Shown here: one piece after another, positions 1 to 7,900 of the stretch
How the letters are laid out: each line of letters begins with the position of its first letter
Numbering within the stretch: position 1 is the stretch's first letter
NCBI GenBank assembly: GCA_023249255.1
Contig: JAHFCY010000095.1
Location: forward strand, 1 to 11,412
From: Candidatus Lindowiibacteriota bacterium
GTDB taxonomy: Bacteria; Lindowbacteria; 2-12-FULL-62-27
Length of the DNA stretch: 11,412 bases
Direction of reading: 5' to 3'
Translations under genes and position numbers: made by a program
The notes under the pieces: model-generated
What the model saw: only the letters and a program-made list of their open reading frames with translations
What the model was told of the DNA's origin: nothing
The model's database searches: none

Positions 1-878
1 AACTCCATGCATAAATTCGACACAAACGCCGGAATGTCCGACGATCGCATTGCCAGCCGGTGATCCGCAACCGATCCGGTGATCGAGTACGCGCTTTCGA
101 CGACGTAGAGACGATTCATCTCGTCGCTCACCGACTGCACCGTCCGGTGCGCGGAATATTCCTTCGCCGCGCGGACGTGGTTCGGTTCCAACCCGAGAAA
201 ATCCGAGTCGACCGACAACACAATATCGGCCTTCGAATAATCCGGATGCGTGCGGACCGCCCGGCCGAACGCGATTCGCGATCCTTCCAGGACATTTTCA
301 TCGTCAATCGGCGCATGGACATACCAGCGAGCGGCCGGATAGATCGCCGTTATCTGCGCGCGAATATCGGCCAGCAATGGAGATGGATCTTCCGCGAGGA
401 GAAACGCGAGACCCGCGCCGTGATTCAACTGCCACGCCGCCGCCAATGCCGCCTGATATTGGGTGAATGCCGTCCAAGTCGACGGCGCATGTGCCGGCGC
501 GCCCGACGCGAGCGTCATCGGCGTTGTGCTCCGGTCGGGATCGTAGAGGTCGAGGACCGACGCCTGCGCGAATCCGTCCGTTGCGCCGAGGCTGTACGGG
601 TGCAGGGTACTACCCTCGATTTTGGTCGGCCGGCCTTCGTGGGATTCGACGAGAACTCCGAAGACGTCCTTGTCCATGCGGTAAGTCGACGAATAGAACA
701 AGGGTTTACCCGGCACGAGATGTTCCGGCATCTGGCTGTAGGGAATGATGTGATCCTCGGGTCGGCGAATCGCGCCGCATCCGCCAAGACCGACCAGCGC
801 CATCGACGCGGACATCATCTTCAGAAATCCGCGCCGGTTCAGAGCGTCGCGTTTATCCCTGCGTTCTATCGATGACAT
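1..878 (-). CDS. actB: ActB-like alternative complex III iron-sulfur/molybdopterin-like subunit (5' part, truncated by window edge)
   Basis: The frame is open from an ATG at 878 to the left edge, giving about 292 N-terminal residues. ActB is the large periplasmic subunit of alternative complex III (ACIII), a quinol:acceptor oxidoreductase. It descends from molybdopterin and Fe-S subunits of the DMSO reductase family but is not catalytic at Mo. Visible signs are an N-terminal Tat motif (NRRGFLKMM, residues ~14-22), then a hydrophobic stretch ending in LGGC, a possible lipobox. These are followed by ActB-typical stretches: RRPEDHIIPY, a VPGKPLFYSS segment, VLVESHEGRPTKIEG, and an FAQASVLDLYDPDRS segment. 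The start overlaps the ActA stop by 13 nt, which implies translational coupling. The leader before the Tat motif is short; many ActB proteins have a longer N-terminal extension. The C-terminal Fe-S cluster region lies outside the window. Family call is strong; completeness of the gene is unknown. Confidence 0.88.
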   Translation of the reverse strand, partial: MSSIERRDKRDALNRRGFLKMMSASMALVGLGGCGAIRRPEDHIIPYSQMPEHLVPGKPLFYSSTYRMDKDVFGVLVESHEGRPTKIEGSTLHPYSLGATDGFAQASVLDLYDPDRSTTPMTLASGAPAHAPSTWTAFTQYQAALAAAWQLNHGAGLAFLLAEDPSPLLADIRAQITAIYPAARWYVHAPIDDENVLEGSRIAFGRAVRTHPDYSKADIVLSVDSDFLGLEPNHVRAAKEYSAHRTVQSVSDEMNRLYVVESAYSITGSVADHRLAMRSSDIPAFVSNLCME

Positions 879-1522
879 CCCGAACAGTCCACCTTTGGAG
901 GATTCAGTTGAGTGCGAGTGCCGGACCAGATCACCTTGTGGCCGACCGCACGCGGCGATTCCCACGAAACCGTCGATGTAAACTGTTTCGTGACTTTCTG
1001 CTTGTCGAGATTGCGATGACAATTCAAACACCAGCCCATGCTCATCGGGGCGACCACGCGCATCCGGTCCATCGACGCGACGTCGCCGTGACACGCGGCG
1101 CATTCCAACCCCGCGCGAACGTGAGGCTGATGGGAGAAATAGGCAAAATCGGGAAGACGGTGAACGCGGGTCCACTGGAATGGAACGTTGGCCGACCATT
1201 GGCCGGTGACCTGTCGGATCGTCGGCGTGTCCCAACGGACAAACCGGTGACAGTTCATGCACGTCTCCGTTGCCGGGACGCCGGCCACGCTCGACCGTTC
1301 GACATTGCTGTGGCAGTACCGGCAATCGAGGCCGAGATTGCCCGCGTGAACTTTGTGGCTGAACGGATTTGGCTGGGCCGGTTCGTATCCGGATTCGATA
1401 AAGTCGGGCGCGGCGAGGAAATAAAACGCGCTGACGACTCCGACAAACCCCAGTACTCCCAACGTGATCAGAAATTTGGGGATCCGGTTCGTCCATTTTG
1501 GAAAAATAAAATCATTTCCCAC
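866..1522 (-). CDS. actA: ActA-like pentaheme cytochrome c, alternative complex III subunit
   Basis: This 218-aa protein has a single N-terminal transmembrane helix (about residues 15-37) and a periplasmic domain with five CxxCH heme c motifs: CRYCH (67-71), CMNCH (88-92), CAACH (141-145), CLNCH (165-169) and CSGCH (213-217). Histidines such as those in FSHKVH (55-59) and FSHQPH (129-134) are positioned to be distal ligands. Size, heme count and the PMSMGWCLNCHR and NPPKVDCSGCHR segments match ActA of ACIII, where the hemes pass electrons between the quinol-linked core and soluble carriers. The start is GTG at 1522, chosen because the following FPKWTNRIPKF is the family's usual N-terminus; a GGAGGG lies 12 nt upstream, a long spacing. 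It sits 50 nt after the cupredoxin and overlaps actB. Very sure of family; actC-F are not in view. Confidence 0.92.
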   Translation of the reverse strand: MGNDFIFPKWTNRIPKFLITLGVLGFVGVVSAFYFLAAPDFIESGYEPAQPNPFSHKVHAGNLGLDCRYCHSNVERSSVAGVPATETCMNCHRFVRWDTPTIRQVTGQWSANVPFQWTRVHRLPDFAYFSHQPHVRAGLECAACHGDVASMDRMRVVAPMSMGWCLNCHRNLDKQKVTKQFTSTVSWESPRAVGHKVIWSGTRTQLNPPKVDCSGCHR

Positions 1523-1572
1523 GCGCGGCCATTCCCTCCGCTGGATTGTTCAGCCCGTCCCGAATCGGCCTC

Positions 1573-2196
1573 TTACTTCGCTTCCTCTTTTTTGGGCTTC
1601 ACGATCGACACGGCCGCCGCCTTGCCGGATTCCACCGCGACCGGGGTCGCCAGGTCAAAATCTTTCTTCTTCAGCCCTTCGCCCCAGATTTTCAGAGAGT
1701 ATTTTCCGGCCGGGACATTCGTGATCGTAAACGCGCCGTCGCCGTCCTTCTTCACGGACGCCCAGAACGGATTCTGCAGGACAACGACATACGCGCACAT
1801 CTCGGGATGGACGTTGCAAAGCTGGGTGTAGACGCCGGTCTTGCCGAATACGTGTTTCACGGCGACCCCTTTGGGCCGCACACCGAGGTCGTAACCTTCG
1901 TTGTCGGGAGAATTGACATTATGATTAACGTCGTCCGAATTTTTGTAGATGATCGTCGAACCGACGACGATCGGCGTGATTCTCGGAATGAAGGTCAGTT
2001 TCATCTGGTCGATCTCCGCGTCCTTCGTCGGGAACGCGCCGTCGACTTTGTCGATATAGACCAGGACGTCGCTCCGCTTCAAAAATTTCGGATCCACCGA
2101 CCCGCTGATGCTCCCCGTCTTGCCCGCGGCAATCGCCGCGATCGCCAGCCCCAGCGTCAGCGTCAGCGCCAGCGCAAATCCGATGATTTGTTTCAT
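1573..2196 (-). CDS. Secreted cupredoxin (plastocyanin-like) with C-terminal carboxypeptidase-regulatory-like domain
   Basis: This 207-aa protein starts with a Sec signal peptide (residues 1-24, ending AIAAG). The central domain (about 30-145) is cupredoxin-like, with candidate type 1 copper ligands H92 (in VNHNVNS), C127, H130 and M133 (CNVHPEM). The C-terminal part (about 150-200) has the DGAFTITNVPAGKYSLKIW signature of small beta-sandwich carboxypeptidase-regulatory-like domains. Similar proteins are often annotated 'methylamine utilization protein' or 'plastocyanin', with no proven role. It lies between the molybdoenzyme genes and actA, so I infer a periplasmic electron shuttle between the two complexes. 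A strong AAGGAGG ribosome site precedes the ATG. The loop C-x2-H-x2-M is shorter than plastocyanin's C-x2-H-x4-M, and a second Cys (134) follows the Met. Copper binding is well supported; partner identity is inference. Confidence 0.82.
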   Translation of the reverse strand: MKQIIGFALALTLTLGLAIAAIAAGKTGSISGSVDPKFLKRSDVLVYIDKVDGAFPTKDAEIDQMKLTFIPRITPIVVGSTIIYKNSDDVNHNVNSPDNEGYDLGVRPKGVAVKHVFGKTGVYTQLCNVHPEMCAYVVVLQNPFWASVKKDGDGAFTITNVPAGKYSLKIWGEGLKKKDFDLATPVAVESGKAAAVSIVKPKKEEAK

Positions 2197-2206
2197 TTTA
2201 TTTTAT

Positions 2207-2213
2207 CCTCCTT
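2207..2213 (-). promoter_or_regulatory. Ribosome binding site of the cupredoxin gene
   Basis: A full AAGGAGG match to the anti-Shine-Dalgarno sequence lies 10 nt before the ATG at 2196, followed by an A/T-only spacer (ATAAAATAAA). It is the strongest such site in the operon and suggests the copper protein is made in larger amounts than its neighbours, which fits a mobile carrier. Confidence 0.7.
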
Positions 2214-2240
2214 CGTCATGAGCCTCCGCCCGTGCAGTCT

Positions 2241-2945
2241 TTACGGCTCGATCGATATCTCTTCTTCCACCGGAATTTCTCCCGCGCATCCGCCGCAGGC
2301 GAATGCCGTTCCCTCGGCGTCCGTGACAGCCGCAACAGGGTCTCCGGCGATTTCCACAACCGGCACTTCACTTTTGACAAGTTCCACCAGAAGTTCTCCC
2401 GCAAGATCGTAACCCGAGCCTGCGGCGCGCTGTTTGAGAGAATCGGCGATCGCCGTCACCCAAAGAGCGAGGTGGTCGGAGAGGAACATCACGCGGGCGC
2501 CGCTCACGACATCCGCCGTGTCGGTATCGCCCGAAGCCAGCGCGTGCGCTTCCTTCGCGAACATGAACGACACAAATTGCAGTTCCACCGCGATATGGTC
2601 CGGCTTCTCGCCGGTTCCCGATTCGAAGGGATAGCCGAACGCGCGATAAAATCCGGCGAGATCCGCAAGGACCGCGCCCGCCGGCGTCTTGGGCCGATAA
2701 CCGATTTCTCCGTCCTGACACACTCCCGTGCCGCCGAGAATCTCACTGTAAGAAACCCGATCGGAATTGATCGCGTATCGGACGGCGCGGAATTCGGCTC
2801 GACGGTTGATCGGGACTTCATCGATCACCGTCTCGAGCCACCGCCGGTCCACATCGGCGGGTCGGCGGAAAAAAGCCGAAATCGAGGCAAACGCCGCGCT
2901 TTTCGAAAAAAGATTCGTCAGAATCGCTCGGTCGGTTTCCATCAT
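2241..2945 (-). CDS. TorD/DmsD-family molybdoenzyme maturation chaperone
   Basis: This 234-aa cytoplasmic protein is expected to bind the catalytic subunit while cofactor is inserted and before Tat export. It appears mostly helical. It contains the family-typical segment around KPDHIAVELQFVSFMFAKE and a later helix with FLSDHLALWVTAIADSL, where TorD/DmsD/NarJ proteins carry their conserved hydrophobic core. The C-terminus has a small ACGGCAG cysteine pair and an acidic tail (PVEEEISIEP). I chose ATG at 2945, whose ATGA overlaps the gamma-subunit stop by 4 nt. A longer in-frame extension to 3041 reads through the end of the gamma gene, is rich in Arg and is unlikely. Position directly after the gamma gene is the same as for the delta/chaperone genes of ethylbenzene dehydrogenase, selenate and chlorate reductase operons. 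I do not assign a specific symbol. Confidence 0.85.
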   Translation of the reverse strand: MMETDRAILTNLFSKSAAFASISAFFRRPADVDRRWLETVIDEVPINRRAEFRAVRYAINSDRVSYSEILGGTGVCQDGEIGYRPKTPAGAVLADLAGFYRAFGYPFESGTGEKPDHIAVELQFVSFMFAKEAHALASGDTDTADVVSGARVMFLSDHLALWVTAIADSLKQRAAGSGYDLAGELLVELVKSEVPVVEIAGDPVAAVTDAEGTAFACGGCAGEIPVEEEISIEP

Positions 2946-3838
2946 GGCGCGATCTTCACCTGCACCCATCCGTCGACGACCATCTTGCGCGGACCCGCAT
3001 TCTGTTTCGCGCCGTCCCAAGCCGCGAACGCGACGGGCCACGTCGAATTTTCCTCGAGGCGCGCATCCTCCTCGTCAGCCGTCACCATCGGCCGCGCGAT
3101 AATCACCCGCCACCGGCCGTTCTTCCACGCGCCGTATCCCCGCGCGTCCTGCTCCTTCTGAACCGTCAGCCGGACCCACGACCGGGCCGAAAGTTCCTCG
3201 ACCACCGGCGCGATGCCGATCACGTCGGGATTTCCGGCGGCGCGGGACGCTAGATATTTTTCCCTCTCGGTCTTCGCCGCCTGCGTGACCTTGGCGCCCA
3301 CGGCCTTGGGATCGAACGTGTAAGCGTCCGACCAGGCGTTCGGGTAATTCTCATCGTGAAACGAGACGCCGCTGTCCAGCCGCGCGCGCTGTCGTTCGGC
3401 GCGCCACAACATGAGACATACCGGCTTGTCGTCGTTGCCCATCCGGTAATCGGGCATCGTGTCGGTCGCGAGAGGGAATTCGACCGCCACGCCATCCGCA
3501 AATTTTTCGGATCGGAGTCCATCATCTTTCGTCGCGTCGGCCCACTCGATCAGAAACGCCATGATCCCCCGGCCGTGCACAGACCGGACGGTCAGCGCCG
3601 CGATGCCGGTGTCCTGGATTTTCGGTTCCTGCACGTTCTGCCGGGCCAGCCCGAGTGTCACCGGCGCGGCATCCTTCCAGCACGCCTGGTCCGGGTTCGT
3701 GATGTCGATACGGTCCGCGCATGATTTCGATTCAATGACGATGGGCAGAATTTTCGAGCCATCATCCGTTTCCGCAAAACATACCTGCGTCAAACACACC
3801 GCGACCAGCGCGGCTGATATTCCGATTCCGTTTTTCAT
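2942..3838 (-). CDS. Heme b gamma subunit, ethylbenzene-dehydrogenase type (DMSO reductase type II complex)
   Basis: This 298-aa protein has a Sec signal peptide (residues 1-22, cleavage after FA before ETDD), then a beta-rich domain of the type found in EbdC, DdhC, SerC, ClrC and NXR gamma subunits. In that family a single heme b is held by a Met and a Lys, and carries electrons between the beta-subunit clusters and a soluble periplasmic partner. Visible family signs are YRMGNDDKPVCLMLW (131-145), where M133 is the best candidate ligand, and GYGAWKNGRWRVIIARPM (234-251); K228 and K239 are candidates for the Lys ligand. There is no transmembrane anchor, so the complex should be soluble or attached through a partner. 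The start overlaps the beta-subunit stop by 4 nt (ATGA). The presence of this subunit rather than a NarI-type membrane cytochrome b puts the enzyme in the periplasm. Confidence 0.87.
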   Translation of the reverse strand: MKNGIGISAALVAVCLTQVCFAETDDGSKILPIVIESKSCADRIDITNPDQACWKDAAPVTLGLARQNVQEPKIQDTGIAALTVRSVHGRGIMAFLIEWADATKDDGLRSEKFADGVAVEFPLATDTMPDYRMGNDDKPVCLMLWRAERQRARLDSGVSFHDENYPNAWSDAYTFDPKAVGAKVTQAAKTEREKYLASRAAGNPDVIGIAPVVEELSARSWVRLTVQKEQDARGYGAWKNGRWRVIIARPMVTADEEDARLEENSTWPVAFAAWDGAKQNAGPRKMVVDGWVQVKIAP

Positions 3839-4965
3839 GGCGTGTTGTGCCGGTAGACTTCCCGGGCCTCGTCGAAATACGGCCGGATGTAGACGGGCTC
3901 CTTGATCGGCGCCCGCGCCACTTCCGCGCCTTTCTCGTCGAAGCCGAGCGTCATCCCGTCCCGCGCGGCGAATGTGTGGATCGTCCGTTCCGACGCGCCG
4001 AACAAAAGGAGCGCCGCTAGAAGTTCCGGGTCATCCTTCGCCGTCCGATAAACCTCGATGGCCTTGTCGACGCCGGGCCCGAACATCATGTGCATGAACT
4101 TGCGCGACACATGAAGCGGCGGGATGTAGTAGACGTTCGGCTCAAGCCCGAACTGCGGGTAGAGCGGCAGGGCGATCTTGCGGATGTGGACGAGGTAATC
4201 CATCGGGTTGTCCGCACGCGCATTTTCTGGCGTGTTGATGAATCCCTGCATCCGGATTTTGCCGATGCAGGACGTCACGCATTGCGGCTGACGGCCCGAC
4301 TCGATTTTGGGATAACAGCCGATACATTTCTCCGAGACGCCGGCCACGTCGTTGAAAAAAGTTTTTTTGTAGGGACATCCGCGGATGCACTCGCGATGTC
4401 CACGGCAGTTTTTCTGATCGATGAGAACGATGCCGTCTTCCGGACGCTTGTAGATCGCCCCGCGCGGGCAGGAGGCCAGGCACGACGGGTACGTGCAGTG
4501 ATTGCAGATGCGCGCGAGATAAAACATCCACTGTTCCTGAAGCCCCTTGATGTGCATGCCGCTGTTGATCGGCGCCGAGATCTCATCCTCCCCGAGATTC
4601 GGATGCGAATAGTCTTCGTCTTCCGGACGGAATCCCAGCACTCGCTCGCCGGCGGGCGCCGACTCGAATATCGTCTTGCCCTCGTACTCGTCCTCGCCCC
4701 ACGACTGCGCGCCGAGCATATCGAGCAGTCGGACGTCCCACGCTGTCGGATAAAAACCGAATGGTTTCGTCTCGACGTTGTTCCACAACATCGCGTCCTG
4801 ACCCTTGCCGCTGGTCCACGTCGTTTTGCACGCGAGCGTGCAAGTCTGACACGCGATGCACTTGTTGATATCGAAGATGTAGGCGATCTGGCGTTTCGGC
4901 CGCGCCTCGTTGTACCAGTAATCCATTTTCCGGTTGATCTGCCAGTTGAAAACTTGATGCGCCAT
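3835..4965 (-). CDS. nxrB-like: Fe-S beta subunit (NxrB/NarH-like) of periplasmic DMSO reductase type II molybdoenzyme
   Basis: This 376-aa subunit carries four ferredoxin-type clusters linking the Mo subunit to the gamma heme. The cysteine sets are: C36-x2-C39-x2-C42-x3-C46; C154-x2-C157-x4-C162-x3-C166; C187-x2-H190-x2-C193-x3-C197; and C214-x2-C217-x11-C229-x3-C233. Spacing agrees with E. coli NarH. The third set has His where NarH has the Trp that makes it a [3Fe-4S] cluster, so a 3Fe cluster is expected here too. NHCTYPSCLASCPRGAIYKRP and the C-terminal LPLYPQFGLEPNVYYIPP and FGPGVDKAIE segments resemble NxrB of Nitrospira and anammox bacteria, although that protein is longer (about 400-430 aa). 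It has no signal peptide, so it must be co-exported with the alpha subunit through Tat. A GGGAGG ribosome site is 4 nt before the ATG. Substrate cannot be set from this subunit. Confidence 0.93.
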   Translation of the reverse strand: MAHQVFNWQINRKMDYWYNEARPKRQIAYIFDINKCIACQTCTLACKTTWTSGKGQDAMLWNNVETKPFGFYPTAWDVRLLDMLGAQSWGEDEYEGKTIFESAPAGERVLGFRPEDEDYSHPNLGEDEISAPINSGMHIKGLQEQWMFYLARICNHCTYPSCLASCPRGAIYKRPEDGIVLIDQKNCRGHRECIRGCPYKKTFFNDVAGVSEKCIGCYPKIESGRQPQCVTSCIGKIRMQGFINTPENARADNPMDYLVHIRKIALPLYPQFGLEPNVYYIPPLHVSRKFMHMMFGPGVDKAIEVYRTAKDDPELLAALLLFGASERTIHTFAARDGMTLGFDEKGAEVARAPIKEPVYIRPYFDEAREVYRHNTP

Positions 4966-4969
4966 GTCG

Positions 4970-4975
4970 CCTCCC
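4970..4975 (-). promoter_or_regulatory. Ribosome binding site of the beta subunit
   Basis: GGGAGG lies in the 10-nt gap between the alpha-subunit stop and the beta ATG at 4965, with a 4-nt spacer. It fixes the beta start. Confidence 0.65.
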
Positions 4976-7900
4976 TCAACTTTCCGCTTCGATGTATTCG
5001 CCGACCATGAACCGTTTCATCATGTCGGACTCATAAGTGGGCCGGATGCCCAACTGTGCGGGCCGCCACAATCCCTTGCCGCCAAGGCCGCCCGGTTCCG
5101 CCTTCGTGATCTTCACAAATGACTCGCGAGGCGCGCCGGTCGGACAATGCACGTCCGGCTCGAATCCCTTGTTGATGGTCTGACCCATCGTGTCCTTGCG
5201 GACGAGCGTGTCGGTGACGAGCGTCGGTTTGATCCACGCTCTCGATCCGCTCTGGTGACTGCCGGATCGGAACATCGCCTGATAGTTGGTCTCCGGATTT
5301 TTCGCGAGTCCGTCCGGCCGCGTCTCCTGGCCCTTCACGCTTCCGGGCGTCGCGCCGTACATGTTGTACCAGGACCGCGTGACGCCTTTCGGCGTGCCGT
5401 TGTAATACCGCGCCCGGCACATCAGCCGCGCGACCTTGTAGGCCGCGTCGCCCTTTTTCCACCCGCGGTACGGGCGGTCTTCCGGGTCGGCGTCGATCCA
5501 GACGTAATCGCCATCCTCGATGCCGAGCGACTTCGCGTCCGACGGATTGATGTCGACGTATCCTTCGGTGACGAATGGCTGACGCTTGTCGCGCCGGTAC
5601 CAATCGCCGAACGGCCCGAACAAAACGGCGACGATGTCGGTATCCACCGGAGTCGTGTGCGCGCCGTGCCGGTATTTCGGCGTGTGATAAATGAACCGGT
5701 ATCCGTCTTTCATCAGCGGATGTTTCGTGTTTTTCACCTCGGACCATGGCTTGATCACATGCCGGACCTGCCGCGCCTCCGACGAAAGATCGCTCTCCTT
5801 CATCCCGTACTCGGCCGGGGTCGTCGGTTTCAGAACCGCGTCGCCTTTCGACACGATCACGTTGGGTTCGTAAAACGTCGAGTCGATCGGCTCGCGATAC
5901 AAAGGAATGTTTTCACCGCTCGCCCGGAATTCAATTTCTTCCCTGTAGAATTCCAGCCGGCCGGTTTTCGTGTACTGCGGCTTGTCCTCCGTCGCCTGTT
6001 CCCATCCCACGGTGCGGGGATAGGTGCGGTTGAGCATCAGCGCCGGGATGCCGTCTTTCGCGCGTTCGTGAATCTCTTCGAAACTATAACCCTTCGTACA
6101 CGCGCTCGCGTTCAGAATGCGCTGGAGATAAACATCGACCCGGCTGTCGTGGACGAATTTCCAGTGGTCGACAAACCGCGTCTCGCCTGTGATCTTCGCC
6201 AGCGCTTTGGCGACGCCCGCGTAGACTTCGATGTCCGCCCGCGTGTCAAGGATCCGGGCAAGCGGCGTAACCGGGAACACGGTCAGGAACGGATTCGTCA
6301 CCGACGCGCACATGTCCGGATGTTTGAATTCAGCCCACGAGTCGACGCCGAACACAATGTCGGCGTATTCGCAGGTCGCCGTCCAGGACCAGTCATTCAC
6401 GAAAACCGCTTCGACTTTCGGCAGAGTGTTGTTCACGACGTCGTAATGCCACTTGGTGTTGCCGAGAATGGAATTGCCGTTGGCCCACCAACAGCTTTTG
6501 GTCGGCGTCGGCATCTGGGTCTTGCCCGTCAGATTGTTTTTGCCCGCCTTGAGCGGCCGGTCGCCGTAATTGAAGTAATGCGCCGATTCGTATTTCAAAA
6601 ACTTTTTCGGGCGCGGCGGTTTGGCCGCGTCAAGTTCGAGATCGAACGGATTTTCGAGGACGTAGGACGGCACGCCGTTGAAGAGCGCCGTGCGATAGTT
6701 TCCGGCGTAACTGCCGACGTTCCCCGAGACCGTCCCGATATTTCCGGTGAGCGATCCCACGAGGAGAATCGCGCGGTCTTTGAGGTCATTGTTGAAAAAC
6801 TGGTTCGGGCCCATGCCGCAGGCGATCAGGGTGGTTCCGCGCGCCTCGGCGATCTGCCGGGCGAGCGACAAAATTCCTTCTTTCGGCGCCCACGTGATCT
6901 CGCTCGTCGTGTCGAGATCGTGGTTCGCGTTGATGTGGCGCTTGATGAGTTCGAACACGGGCGCGACTTTCACCGTTTTGCCGTCTTTCAGTGTGACGTC
7001 ATGTTCTCCCTCGAGGACCGCCTTTCCGGTAAATCCCTTGCCGATCATGTTGCGCGAAACCGCCGCGGGTTTCTGCGACGACTCGTCCAGATAAACGAAA
7101 TCGCCCCACTCGGCCCGCAGAGCTTCCGGAACGACCTGCTTGCCCTGTTTGCCCGGAGGGATCGGCTTATCCCCGGTTTTGAAAACGCCCGCGTAGTTCG
7201 TCAACTCCGCGTTCGTATAATCCGCGAACACGTCGGATGCGCGAAGCATCTCCCGGGTGTCGAGCCTTACGAGAAATGGAAGATCCGTCTTCGTGCTGAC
7301 GTGGTCGGCGTCGTAGAGTTTTTCGTTGATGATGACGCCCGCGACTCCCAGCGCAAGCGCCGGCGACGTCCCCGGCCGCACAACGAGGGCTTCGTCGGCC
7401 TTGCAAGTGCTCGACTGATACTCGCACGCGACGACAAACACTTTCGTGCCCTTCATCCGCGCTTCCGTCAGCCAGTGGCTGTCCGGCATCTTGGTCGAGA
7501 TCCAGTTCATGCCCCAGAGCACCGTGAGTTTCGCGTGTTCCACCGCGAACAGATCCCACTCGATCGTCTGCTGGCCCGTCACCATCGGGTGTCCCGGCGG
7601 AAGATCGGTATGCCAGGTGTAACTGTCCCAGTGGCGCGCCGCGATCGCGTGGTCCGCGTCGACTTTGCGGATCTGCGAATCGAGCAACGCGAGGCTGTTG
7701 GCGTAGCGGGCCATGCCCATCACGCGGACCTGTCCGAGAAGCGGCATACCGCCGCGGAATTTCATCGCCTGCGTGCCGGCGCCGTGCATCGTCTCGATCA
7801 TTTCTTCGTCATAGCCTTGTTCTTTGAGAAGTTTGGCGCCCGCCTCGCCCGAGTAGGTCGTGGCGATATTGATATGCGCCTTCGCCGCAAGTTCAAACGC

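Noticed and set aside
2946-3041. Longer start for the TorD-family chaperone at 3041.
   Set aside because: The added 32 residues overlap the gamma-subunit coding sequence in another frame and are Arg/Gly-rich; the ATGA overlap start at 2945 fits the operon pattern.
60-3905. Plus-strand open frames opposite actB, actA, the cupredoxin, chaperone and gamma genes.
   Set aside because: All have low-complexity Arg/Pro-rich translations and lie opposite recognisable genes; the bias to G/C third positions on the minus strand explains them.
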